NCBI GenBank assembly: GCA_041488155.1 | Contig: JBGPOS010000019.1 | Location: forward strand, 1 to 56,828 | Direction of reading: 5' to 3' | DNA length: 56,828 bases | Source of the DNA: JBGPOS01 sp041488155 | Lineage (GTDB): Bacteria > Chloroflexota > Dehalococcoidia > Tepidiformales > Tepidiformaceae | Shown here: positions 35,081-43,358 of the stretch, one piece after another | How the letters are laid out: each line of letters begins with the position of its first letter | Position numbering within the stretch: the stretch's first letter is position 1 | Position numbers and translations under genes: made by a program | Notes under the pieces: model-generated | The model's database searches: none | Told to the model about the DNA's origin: nothing | The model's input: only the letters and a program-made list of their open reading frames with translations

Positions 35081-35491
35081 TCAGGCGGAGGCGCCGGCGG
35101 CTGCGTACCAGTTCGCGTGCTTCGTTGGGATGTGGCTCAACGACACGCGGACGCCGCTCTCCTCGGCATCGATCGTGATGCGCACGCGCCGGGCCCTGGC
35201 GAACTCCGTGGCTTTGTCGGGTTCGACCGACGCTACGGTGAAGGTCTTGCCGGCCGCATCGGCAAGAGCCCACGCCTCGACCAGGGTGGTGACGGCGAGG
35301 GGCGGCAGGGCGGCGAACTCTTCACGCATCACGGCTGCGATGTCCGGAGGGGCGCCGGCAGCGAAGAGCGCGACGTACTGGTCACGGCCCGCTTTGCTGG
35401 CGCGAAGAGCGCGCAGCGACTTTCGCGTGTCGGGGTCGGACATGTATTTCGTCAGGAAATCGGTGACCGGGCGGCAGGAGGTGTGACTCAT
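35081..35491 (-). CDS. Hypothetical protein
   Basis: The 136-residue soluble protein has no recognised domain. The first 85 residues are predicted helical (DFLTKYMSDPDTRKSLRALR, MREEFAALPPLAVTTLVEAW). The rest is a beta-rich stretch, FTVASVEPDKATEFARARRV followed by VRITIDAEESGVRVSLSHIP and ending HANWY. The amphipathic pattern and balanced codon use support a real gene. The ATG at 35491 lies 92 bases from the divergent LuxR-type regulator, so the two may share a control region. Confidence 0.6.
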   Translation of the reverse strand: MSHTSCRPVTDFLTKYMSDPDTRKSLRALRASKAGRDQYVALFAAGAPPDIAAVMREEFAALPPLAVTTLVEAWALADAAGKTFTVASVEPDKATEFARARRVRITIDAEESGVRVSLSHIPTKHANWYAAAGASA

Positions 35492-35565
35492 TCTGGAATG
35501 GCCTCGTTTCGAGTCTGTTGCGGCAGTCTGGGAACGTGTCCTCAGAGAGGCCAGCCATCAAGTGA

Positions 35566-35571
35566 TATAGT
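35566..35571 (+). promoter_or_regulatory. Putative -10 box (TATAGT) for the LuxR-type regulator
   Basis: TATAGT ends 12 bases ahead of the GTG at 35584. Transcription would begin about 5 bases before the start codon, again with no ribosome-binding site. The CGTACATCGGTGC motif (35575-35587) falls between this box and the start codon, where bound protein would block transcription. Confidence 0.35.
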
Positions 35572-35583
35572 CGCCGTACATCG

Positions 35584-37194
35584 GTGCTTCAGTCTGGTCG
35601 CGCGAGCGAGGAGGCCATCGTCGAAGGCACTCCGGACCTTACTGCTGGGTCAGTCGCCTTCAGTGTATCGGACTATGCCGGAAGGCTGCAGCGAGCAGCG
35701 CGGCGACTCGAGGAAACGGGGCCCGAAAGCTGGCGGGGAACGGTCGAGCAGGGACTCGCCGAGGCGTATCGTCAAAACGATGCAGTCGGGCTTGCATCGA
35801 TGGTCCAGGTCATCGTTGGATTCCTCGACGCGGAAGGGCGCTTCGGGGACGCGGTCGCCGAAGTTGGCCATGCCCTAGCCCTTGCCCACAACGACCCGGC
35901 CGCAGTCGCGATCCTCGAGGCCATGCGGGCCTGCTTTCTTCTCGCCATGGGCGACTTACCGGCCGCGCTGAAGTCGATCGAGGCCGCCGAACTGGCGCAG
36001 GCTCAAACGCAATTGCCGGCTGCCATCAGAAAATCGCGTTCAATGATAGCCAGCGGGCGGCTGAGGGCGTTCGCTGCTGATGACCTCGCCCAGGTCGAGG
36101 ATCTCATGGCCCTAGCTCCCGAGGACGTGCTCGACTCCGATCGCCTGTTCCTGATGAGCACGTACGTGCCCTACCGATTCGCTCTCGGAGAAAGGGCTGC
36201 CGCGCATCCGTGGACCCGGTCCTTCCGGCTGGCAGCGGAAGCCGGTGGGCACCAATATCGGATCGGCGATGCTGCCACCTTCGAACGGGCGGAGGCGGCG
36301 ATCCGGCGGCCGCTCGAGTCGCCGTCGCTGGACGGCATCCCGGACTGGAACTCGCTCGCGCGAAGTCGCCTGTTAGCCGTCCGATTCCGGGCGGCGCTCC
36401 TGCAACGCGATCTCGCGGCGGCCAACGATGAGCTCGAGGCGCTCGGCCGCGTCTGCCTCCGGGCGGGCATGATCTCACCAGAAAGTTGCGATCCATTTCG
36501 GGCGCTATTGACGGCCGTCGATGGTGGCGGAGTGGCCCTTCAATTGCCGGCGCCCACGGGGATCCACCTCGGCAATCTTGGAGCGGTGCTGGCTGGGGCG
36601 GAGGCTGTGGGGATCGCGGGGAGCCAGGCCGAGGCGGTGAGCTGGCACGAGTGGCTCGTCAACAGCATGCCAGCTCGCATCATGACGTCGCTGGAGTGGC
36701 CGGTGTCGCGCCTGCGCATCCAGGGACTGGTGGCGCTGCGAGCGGGGGACATGCGGGCGGCGCGGCGGGACATAGAGCAGGCTATCGGCTGGGCAGAGGG
36801 GGCGAACTACCCGATCGAGCGCGCCCTGGCGCAGGTGCAGCTCGCCGAGCTGCTGCAGCACCACGCAGCCGCGATCAACGAGAGCAAGTGGAGGGCGTTG
36901 CGGGAACAGGGATGGAAAGCACTGCGAGCAGCGGGGATCGACCCCGCTCCACACGCCTACGTGGTCGCGCAATCGCGTTCGGCGAAGCTGACGCTGACAC
37001 TGCAGCCGCTTACTCCGCGAGAGGCTGAGGTGCTTTCGCTGCTGGCGGAAGGGCTCACGTACAAATCGATCGCACTCCGACTTGGCATTAAGTGGCCGAC
37101 GGTGCAGGCTCTGGCCCATCGCTGTTACGACAAGCTCGAGGCTTCGGGGCGGGTGAGGGCCGTCCAGGCGGCGCGGGAGCTCGGAATACTCTGA
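35584..37194 (+). CDS. LuxR-type transcriptional regulator with helical (TPR-like) sensor region
   Basis: The 536-residue protein has an N-terminal 450 residues of Ala-rich helical hairpins like those of MalT/LAL-type regulators, but lacks a Walker A ATPase motif. A LuxR-family helix-turn-helix closes the protein: LTPREAEVLSLLAEGLTYKS, then IALRLGIKWPTVQ and HRCYDKLEASGRVRAV, about residues 475-530. It should bind DNA through the last 60 residues, with the helical part receiving the signal. The target genes are unknown; the neighbouring divergent gene and the inverted repeat near 35004 are candidates. The start GTG at 35584 follows a TATAGT box closely. Confidence 0.8.
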   Translation: MLQSGRASEEAIVEGTPDLTAGSVAFSVSDYAGRLQRAARRLEETGPESWRGTVEQGLAEAYRQNDAVGLASMVQVIVGFLDAEGRFGDAVAEVGHALALAHNDPAAVAILEAMRACFLLAMGDLPAALKSIEAAELAQAQTQLPAAIRKSRSMIASGRLRAFAADDLAQVEDLMALAPEDVLDSDRLFLMSTYVPYRFALGERAAAHPWTRSFRLAAEAGGHQYRIGDAATFERAEAAIRRPLESPSLDGIPDWNSLARSRLLAVRFRAALLQRDLAAANDELEALGRVCLRAGMISPESCDPFRALLTAVDGGGVALQLPAPTGIHLGNLGAVLAGAEAVGIAGSQAEAVSWHEWLVNSMPARIMTSLEWPVSRLRIQGLVALRAGDMRAARRDIEQAIGWAEGANYPIERALAQVQLAELLQHHAAAINESKWRALREQGWKALRAAGIDPAPHAYVVAQSRSAKLTLTLQPLTPREAEVLSLLAEGLTYKSIALRLGIKWPTVQALAHRCYDKLEASGRVRAVQAARELGIL

Positions 37195-37294
37195 CTGCTT
37201 CCTGGGGCGACGCGGCCCGCCGTTCGCCGGCGGGTCAGCGACAAGCCCGAGCGGGCGCGCTATCCTTCACGCCAACGTCAGGGAGGATACGACT

Positions 37295-38461
37295 TTGCTC
37301 AGCAGTACTCTTGTTGCGACCAAACCTGAAGACCTCGGGATCGAAAGCGAACACCTCGAAGCGGTCTTCGCACGGGCGAAACGGGACGTCGACGACGGGA
37401 CGCTGCCGAGCGCTTCGGTTGCGGTCGCGAGGAACGGAAAGCTGGCCGGCTTCAGGGTCTACGGGGAAGCGGTCCAGGGGGGCCAGCTGAAGCCCGCAAC
37501 GGAAGAGACGCTCTACACGATCTTCTCTTCGACCAAGGCTGTGGTCGGGGCGGCCGTGTGGACGCTGTTCGAGGACAAGCTGCTCCGGCTCGACGAAGAA
37601 GTGGCGGACATCGTCCCGGAGTTCGCCACGAACGGGAAGGACGTGGTGACTGTAGAGCAGGCGTTGCTGCACATCGGTGGCTTTCCGATGGCACCACTTG
37701 GACACCCGCAATGGGCCACGCGGGCCGGCCGGCTGGACGCGTTCTCGAAGTGGCGTTTGAACTGGGAGCCGGGGACCAAGTTCGAGTATCACGCAACGTC
37801 GCTGCACTGGGTGCTGATGGAGATCATCGAGCGGAGGACGGGGATCGATGGTTGGAAGTTCCTTCGCGAGCGGATCCTCGACCCGATGGGTCTCGACGGG
37901 CTGTACGTCGGCCTTCCGGCGGAAGAGAACAGCCGGGTCGCGGACGTTACCTATGTGGTCCCGCCGGAGCCGCCCCCAGGAGGGTGGGGAGAAGTGACGC
38001 CGGACGCGCTCCTGAACTTCAACCGGCCGGAGGTGCGGGCGGTGGGCGTCCCGGGCGGCGGCGGGATCTCGCGGGCGGCGGAACTCGCCCTCTTCTACCA
38101 GCCGCTCGTCAACGGCGGCACGACGGCGGACGGGAAGCGGATCATGAAGGCGGAGACGATCGAGTTCGCGACGCAGGTGCGGACGAAGGACTTCCACGTC
38201 GACCTCCTGGGAAACCCGGTGAACCGCGCCCTGGCGGTGGTGGTCGCGGGGAGCGACGGGAAGCAGCACTTCCGGGGGTTCGGGCACACCGCTTCGCCGA
38301 GAGCGTTCGGCCACGGTGGGGCCGGAGGCCAGGTCGGTTGGGGCGACCCCGAGACGGGCATTTCTGTTGGGTACTGCACCAACGGATTCGTAGACGAGCT
38401 CACGCAAGGCCGGCGGATCACGGCTATCAGCAGCCTGGCCGCGAACTGCGCCCCAAAGTAG
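37295..38461 (+). CDS. Serine beta-lactamase-fold hydrolase (class C/EstB-like)
   Basis: The 388-residue protein of the beta-lactamase (PF00144-type) family has the nucleophile motif SSTK (IFSSTKAVVG, about residue 75) and the second motif Tyr in FEYHATSLHWVL (about residue 165). An HGGAGGQVGW segment near the C-terminus takes the place of KTG. No signal peptide is visible, so a cytoplasmic esterase or transesterase of the EstB type is more likely than antibiotic resistance. The start is TTG at 37295 with GGGAGG about 9 bases ahead; no ATG fits. It lies between the regulator gene and ino1 and is not obviously part of either unit. Confidence 0.82.
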   Translation: MLSSTLVATKPEDLGIESEHLEAVFARAKRDVDDGTLPSASVAVARNGKLAGFRVYGEAVQGGQLKPATEETLYTIFSSTKAVVGAAVWTLFEDKLLRLDEEVADIVPEFATNGKDVVTVEQALLHIGGFPMAPLGHPQWATRAGRLDAFSKWRLNWEPGTKFEYHATSLHWVLMEIIERRTGIDGWKFLRERILDPMGLDGLYVGLPAEENSRVADVTYVVPPEPPPGGWGEVTPDALLNFNRPEVRAVGVPGGGGISRAAELALFYQPLVNGGTTADGKRIMKAETIEFATQVRTKDFHVDLLGNPVNRALAVVVAGSDGKQHFRGFGHTASPRAFGHGGAGGQVGWGDPETGISVGYCTNGFVDELTQGRRITAISSLAANCAPK

Positions 38462-38637
38462 CTGCAGTTCACCAACGGGAGCGGGCGTGGCTTCCCCGCC
38501 GTGGCGGCCGTTGCTATCATCTGCCCCGAGCGCGTGGGGAACGTTTCCGCGCGCGGGAGTTACGGCCCGGCATTCTCCAACCTACCGCCGGATGAACGAC
38601 TGCCCGAGACACCCGGATTCCCGGAAGGAGAAGGACG

Positions 38638-39714
38638 TTGGGCAAGATAAACGTTGCCATCATCGGCGTGGGGAACTGCGCCTCGTCGCTCGTGCAGGGC
38701 GTCGAATTCTACAAGGATGCTGAGGCCGGGGATGTGATCCCGGGCTTGATGCACCCGGTGCTGGGCGGCTATCACATCAACGACATCAACTTCGTCGCGG
38801 CGATCGACATCGACAAGGAGAAGGTCGGCAAAGACCTCGCGGAGGCGATCTTCTCCGGGCCGAACAACACGCTCAAGTTCAGCGACGTGCCCAAGACGGG
38901 AGTGACGGTGGCCCGAGGGATGACCCACGACGGGCTCGGGAAGTACCTCAGCCAGGTCATCGAGAAGGCGCCGGGCGGTACTGCCGACATCGTTGGACTG
39001 CTGCGCGACAACCAGGTGGACGTGGTGATCAACTACCTCCCGGTTGGCTCGGAGGAGGCGACGAAGTGGTACGTGGAGCAGGTGCTGGCCGCTGGCTGCG
39101 CGTTCATCAACTGCATCCCGGTGTTCATCGCGCGCGACACGAATGGCTACTGGCCGCGCCGCTTCGAAGAGGCGGGCGTGCCGATCATCGGGGACGACAT
39201 CAAGAGCCAGGTGGGCGCAACGATCGTCCATCGCACACTCACGCGGCTGTTCGCTGACAGGGGGGTCCGGCTGGACCGCACGTATCAGCTCAACTTCGGC
39301 GGCAACACCGACTTCCTGAACATGCTGGAACGGGAGCGCCTGGAGTCGAAGAAGATCTCAAAGACGAACGCTGTGACGAGCCAGCTCGATTTCGAAATGC
39401 CGGCCGAGAACGTCCACGTTGGTCCGAGCGACCATGTGCCGTGGCTGCTGGACCGAAAGTGGTGTCACATCCGGATGGAGGGCACGACCTTCGGAAACGT
39501 GCCACTGAACCTCGAACTGAAGCTGGAAGTCTGGGACAGCCCGAACAGCGCGGGAGTGGTGATCGACGCCATCCGCTGCGCGAAGCTCGGTCTCGATCGG
39601 GGGCTGAAAGGGCCTCTCATCGCGCCGAGTTCCTACTTCATGAAGTCGCCTCCGAAGCAGTTTCACGATGACCAGGCACGCGACATGGTCGAGGCCTTCA
39701 TCGCCGAGGGTTAA
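38638..39714 (+). CDS. ino1: myo-Inositol-1-phosphate synthase
   Basis: The 358-residue enzyme of the short actinobacterial/archaeal type shows NAD-binding IIGVGNCASSLVQG at the N-terminus. INDINFVAAIDIDKEKVGKD, INCIPVFIA, the GDDIKSQVGATIVHRTL segment and LNFGGNTDFLNM, carrying the catalytic lysines and metal contacts, follow. It makes inositol-1-phosphate from glucose-6-phosphate. The start TTG at 38638 follows GGAAGGAGAAGG. It heads an operon of six genes in which each following gene overlaps or directly abuts the last. Together they point to inositol phospholipid synthesis. Confidence 0.93.
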   Translation: MGKINVAIIGVGNCASSLVQGVEFYKDAEAGDVIPGLMHPVLGGYHINDINFVAAIDIDKEKVGKDLAEAIFSGPNNTLKFSDVPKTGVTVARGMTHDGLGKYLSQVIEKAPGGTADIVGLLRDNQVDVVINYLPVGSEEATKWYVEQVLAAGCAFINCIPVFIARDTNGYWPRRFEEAGVPIIGDDIKSQVGATIVHRTLTRLFADRGVRLDRTYQLNFGGNTDFLNMLERERLESKKISKTNAVTSQLDFEMPAENVHVGPSDHVPWLLDRKWCHIRMEGTTFGNVPLNLELKLEVWDSPNSAGVVIDAIRCAKLGLDRGLKGPLIAPSSYFMKSPPKQFHDDQARDMVEAFIAEG

Positions 39715-40605
39715 GTGAAATACCGCCTCTGGCAGGTGGTGACGGCGCTTGTGCAGAGGCTGCCGGCAGGGGCGAGCTACGCGGTTGCCTTCGTGCTGGG
39801 ATCGCTGGCCTTTTACGGCTGGCCGAGGGGCCGTCGCGCCACAATCCGCAACTTCAGCCGAGTGTTGGCGGGGCAAACTCCCGGTGAGATCCGCCGGGTG
39901 AGCCGCCGGTCGCTGATCAACTATTGCTGCTACCTCGCCGACTTCGTGCGGTTTCCATCGCTCTCGCCCAGGGAGCTGGTCGACAGAGTCGGAGGTGCTG
40001 AGAGCTTCGCGGCCCTCGACGGTGTGTTGGCATCGGGCAAGGGCGCGATCATCGTGTGCATGCACTTTGGCAACTGGGATCTCGGGGCCGGGGCGGCTGC
40101 GGCCCGCGGCTACCAGGTCACCGTGGTGGCTGAGACGTTCGCCGATCGCCGGCTCGACAGGATGGTCGTCGAGTCGCGAAGGCGGCTGGGGATGCAGGTG
40201 GTGAAGATGGAGCGTGCGGGTCCGTCCCTCATCCGCTCCGTGAAGCGAAACGGGCTCCTGGCGCTGCTGATTGACCGGCCGGTCCCCGGCGACGGGGTAC
40301 GGGTCACCTTCTTCGGAGAAGAGGTCGAGGTCCCGGCTGGCCCGGCCCGGATCGCGATCCGGACAGGGGCGAGGGTGGTGCCAGCAGCGTTCCCGAGGGT
40401 TAGGCCCAACCGCCCTGAAGTTACCACGCAAACCGACTTCGACATCGTCTTCGAATCGAGTGGCGACGAGGAGGCCGATGTCCAGCGCCTCACACAGGCG
40501 ATCATGGCGTCGCACGAACGGTTCATCCGCGCCAACCCCGATCAGTGGTATATGTTCCGTGAGATGTGGCCCTCGCCCTCCAGGAGCGCCTCGGCGGCCC
40601 GATGA
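39715..40605 (+). CDS. Lysophospholipid/PIM-type acyltransferase (LpxL/PatA-like), first copy
   Basis: The 296-residue protein of the bacterial LpxL/HtrB-type acyltransferase superfamily has an N-terminal hydrophobic anchor (residues 20-36) and the HX4D catalytic motif HFGNWD (H117, D122). RRATIRNFSRVL lies upstream of the motif and DRPVPGDGVRVTFFG downstream. In mycobacteria the related PatA acylates phosphatidylinositol mannosides and its gene sits next to pimA and pgsA; here the neighbours match. The GTG at 39715 is the codon immediately after the ino1 stop. The acyl acceptor is inferred from context. Confidence 0.85.
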   Translation: MKYRLWQVVTALVQRLPAGASYAVAFVLGSLAFYGWPRGRRATIRNFSRVLAGQTPGEIRRVSRRSLINYCCYLADFVRFPSLSPRELVDRVGGAESFAALDGVLASGKGAIIVCMHFGNWDLGAGAAAARGYQVTVVAETFADRRLDRMVVESRRRLGMQVVKMERAGPSLIRSVKRNGLLALLIDRPVPGDGVRVTFFGEEVEVPAGPARIAIRTGARVVPAAFPRVRPNRPEVTTQTDFDIVFESSGDEEADVQRLTQAIMASHERFIRANPDQWYMFREMWPSPSRSASAAR

Positions 40606-41468
40606 CCAAGCTGCGGTGCCTCCAGCTTGTAGGCCCGGTCATCGGAAGACTGCCGCGCGTCTTCTACCTGGTAGCGGCGGCCGCAGCCTGGATCGGCTGG
40701 CACACTCGCCCCGATCGCCGCGACAACCTCATCCGTAACCTACTGCCTTTCTGCGACGGCGACCGTGACCGAGCCCGGCGCGAGGGGATGCGCGCCTACC
40801 GCAATGTTGGGCGTTACTGGGTAGACCTCATAGCCGCGCCCCGTCGCGATATGTCGAGTTTCGAGCGCGAACACATGCGCATCATCGACCAGGGGCGCCT
40901 TCGGGTGCTGGGCGAACCGGGCCCTATCATCGTGATCAGCGCCCACACCGGTGCGCCTGACCTTACAGCGCAGGCGCTCACCCATCGCGGGAGGCCGTTC
41001 GTAGCGCTGGTTGAGGCCATCCAGCCACCGGAATTCGCCGAGCAAGTCCTCCGCTTGCGTTCGGGCGCCGGGGGCCAGTTCTATTCCGCAGGGTACACGG
41101 GCATCCGCGCGTGCATCGAGGCTTTGCGGGAGGGAGGCCTGGTCGCGGTCCTTGGGGACCGCGACATCCAGGGCACCGGAATCTGCGCAACCCTGGGGGG
41201 GCGGCGGGTGAAGCTGCCGCGAGGCCCATGGGAGTTGGCGCGCCGCACCCATGCGCTCGTCATCCCGATGTTCACGACGCGGAACTGGTCGGATCACATC
41301 ACCGTTTATGTTGAGGAAACGTTCCGCGTCGCCTGCAGCGATCACGCCGAAATGGACATCCGGGTCGCACTGGAGCGGTGGGCCGCTCTTCTCGAGCAGC
41401 ACCTCCGGCGCGAGCCGGGCCAGTGGGCCGTACTCGAAGACTTCTGGCGGGTGCACGCCTGTGACTAA
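40602..41468 (+). CDS. LpxL/PatA-like acyltransferase, second copy
   Basis: The 288-residue second member of the same superfamily has an HX4D motif in the form HTGAPD (H115, D120). The N-terminal anchor AAAAAWIGWHTRPDRRDNLI and GDRDIQGTGICATLGG are present. It is clearly diverged from the preceding copy, so it is not a recent duplicate and may transfer a second acyl chain or use another acceptor. ATG at 40602 overlaps the preceding stop by four bases (ATGA). Its own end overlaps the PHP gene by eight bases. Confidence 0.83.
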   Translation: MTKLRCLQLVGPVIGRLPRVFYLVAAAAAWIGWHTRPDRRDNLIRNLLPFCDGDRDRARREGMRAYRNVGRYWVDLIAAPRRDMSSFEREHMRIIDQGRLRVLGEPGPIIVISAHTGAPDLTAQALTHRGRPFVALVEAIQPPEFAEQVLRLRSGAGGQFYSAGYTGIRACIEALREGGLVAVLGDRDIQGTGICATLGGRRVKLPRGPWELARRTHALVIPMFTTRNWSDHITVYVEETFRVACSDHAEMDIRVALERWAALLEQHLRREPGQWAVLEDFWRVHACD

Positions 41469-42201
41469 GGCAGACCTGCACATCCACACGCGTGTTTCGG
41501 ATGGACTCGCGACTGTGGAGGCGGTGCTGGAGTACGTGGAGCGCAACACCGACCTCAAGGTGGTGGCCATCACCGACCACGAAGATGCCGCCGGGGGTCT
41601 GCGCGCCCGCGAGCTGGCGGCCCAACGGCGCTACCGGTTCGAAGTCGTGCCCGGTGCGGAGGTCACGACGATGCAGGGTCACCTGCTGGCTCTTTTCGTG
41701 GAAACGACTCCCCGTAGCTTTCGACGCGTAGAATCGACGCTCGAAGCAATCCACGGGCAAGGTGGCCTCGCAGTGGTCCCGCATCCCATGAGCTGGCTAA
41801 CGCGCTCCTTGAGCGAACGCACGATCGATCGCATCTGCGCGAGGGCAGAGGCCGGCGTGGTCTTCGACGGGATCGAGACGCGGAATCCGAGCCCGGCCGG
41901 GCGCGTGACTGGCGCAAGGACGAGGGCGCTCAACAACTCGACCTGGCGCCTTGCCGAAGTGGGTGGGAGCGACGCACACCATCTGATCCACATCGGCACT
42001 GGATGGACAGAGTTCGAGGGAGCTGGAGTTGAGGACTTGCGGGCCGCTATCCGGGCGGGCACGAGCGCGGCGGCGATGTCGCGCTATCCGGGGACGAGGG
42101 AGGTTGGATTCGGACGGACGGCGGCAGGGCTGGCGTGGGGGTACACGGCGACGCCACGGAAGGTGCTTCGCCAGGGCTTCGCGGCGAGGCGGCCGCGGTG
42201 A
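41461..42201 (+). CDS. PHP-domain phosphoesterase
   Basis: The 246-residue protein is a complete PHP metal-dependent phosphoesterase. It has DLHIHTRVSDG (residues 5-15), AITDHEDAAGG, VVPGAEVTT, AVVPHPMSW and VGGSDAHH, giving the His/Asp ligands for a trinuclear metal site. PHP proteins of this size hydrolyse nucleotides, histidinol phosphate or other phosphomonoesters. Here the gene sits inside an inositol-lipid operon, overlapping both neighbours. If the pathway uses phosphatidylinositol phosphate as in mycobacteria, a phosphatase is needed at that point, and this gene is a candidate. That role is inference only. The start is GTG at 41461. Confidence 0.85.
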   Translation: MTKADLHIHTRVSDGLATVEAVLEYVERNTDLKVVAITDHEDAAGGLRARELAAQRRYRFEVVPGAEVTTMQGHLLALFVETTPRSFRRVESTLEAIHGQGGLAVVPHPMSWLTRSLSERTIDRICARAEAGVVFDGIETRNPSPAGRVTGARTRALNNSTWRLAEVGGSDAHHLIHIGTGWTEFEGAGVEDLRAAIRAGTSAAAMSRYPGTREVGFGRTAAGLAWGYTATPRKVLRQGFAARRPR

Positions 42202-43355
42202 GAATTGCACTCGTCTCACCCTATGACTGGTCGGTGCCCAGTGGCGTAAACAACCACATTTCCCATCTTGCCGCGTACTTCCGCACGTGGGGCCATGAGG
42301 TCACGATCTTCGCTCCTGCCTCGGACCCAACGGCGGTGGGCGGCGAGTGCGTGGTGATGGGCAAGCCCTACGGGCTGCGCGTCAGCGGGTCGGTGGCCCG
42401 GATCACCTTCGCGTGGAAGACGTCCGCCGTGAAGGCGGTGCTGGGCGAAGGTCAGTTCGACATCGTCCATCTTCACGAGCCGCTCATGCCGCTGTTGCCG
42501 TACCACTTCCTGCGGTATTCGTCGTCGGTCAACGTCGGGACGTTCCACGCCGCCAAGGAAGGAGGCAACCGCTTCTACGGCTACACCACGCGCATTACGC
42601 GGCCCTGGTTCCGCAAGATCCACGGAAAGATCGCCGTCTCGCCGCCGGCGGCCCGGCTGGTCAACCGCTACTTCCCCGGTTACTACAACATCATCCCGAA
42701 CGGGATTGATTACGACCACTTCGCGCGGGAGCTCGAGCCGCTGCCAGAGTTCATGGACGGCCGCACGAACATCCTTTTCGTTGGCCGGCCTGAGAAGCGC
42801 AAGGGGCTGAAGTACCTCCTCCGCGCCTATCTTCGCGTCCGTGAGCGCGAGCCCAACGTGCGGCTCATCGTCGTGGGAGCGGGCGACTTGAGCCGCTACG
42901 AGAACCTCATGCGGGCGTTCCCGGACGTCGTGTTCCGGTCGAACGTTTCGCACGAAGAGAAGCCGCGTTACCACCGAAGCGCGCACGTGTTCTGCTCGCC
43001 CAACACCGGCAACGAGAGCCAGGGGATCGCCCTGCTGGAGGGGATGGCCGCCGGTGTGGCCGTGGTCGCCACGAACATCGAAGGGTTCGCGACGATGATC
43101 ACGGATGAGGTCCAGGGTCTCCTCGTCCCGCCGCGCGACGACGACGCGCTGGCGGCTGCGATCCTCCGCCTCATTCACAACCCGGCACTTCGGCGGGAGC
43201 TGGCGGCGGCCGGCCAGGCTCAGGCGGCGCAGTACAGCTGGGACAAGGTTGCCCGGCGCGTCCTCTCGTATTACGAGCGGCTTCTCTACGAGCACAAACA
43301 GGTCGCCGAGGGACGGGCGGCACGGCGCCGTCGAGAAGCGGCAGCAACGGCCTGA
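42198..43355 (+). CDS. GT4 glycosyltransferase, PimA-like (phosphatidylinositol mannosyltransferase)
   Basis: The 385-residue GT-B fold enzyme has RIALVSPYDWSVPSGVNNHI with the glycine loop of PimA-like enzymes, HLHEPLMPLLPY and FHAAKEGGNRFYGY. The NGIDYDHF segment, FVGRPEKRKGLKYLL and the EX7E motif ESQGIALLE follow. The order and spacing match PimA, which moves mannose from GDP-mannose to phosphatidylinositol. The neighbouring ino1, acyltransferases and lipid synthase support this. Other GT4 lipid glycosyltransferases remain possible. GTG at 42198 overlaps the PHP gene by four bases. The C-terminal 20 residues are Arg-rich. Confidence 0.85.
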   Translation: MRIALVSPYDWSVPSGVNNHISHLAAYFRTWGHEVTIFAPASDPTAVGGECVVMGKPYGLRVSGSVARITFAWKTSAVKAVLGEGQFDIVHLHEPLMPLLPYHFLRYSSSVNVGTFHAAKEGGNRFYGYTTRITRPWFRKIHGKIAVSPPAARLVNRYFPGYYNIIPNGIDYDHFARELEPLPEFMDGRTNILFVGRPEKRKGLKYLLRAYLRVREREPNVRLIVVGAGDLSRYENLMRAFPDVVFRSNVSHEEKPRYHRSAHVFCSPNTGNESQGIALLEGMAAGVAVVATNIEGFATMITDEVQGLLVPPRDDDALAAAILRLIHNPALRRELAAAGQAQAAQYSWDKVARRVLSYYERLLYEHKQVAEGRAARRRREAAATA

Positions 43356-43358
43356 GCT

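Noticed and set aside
37295..38461. Beta-lactamase antibiotic-resistance gene
   Set aside because: There is no signal peptide and the third motif is HGG rather than KTG; an EstB-like cytoplasmic esterase is a better fit.
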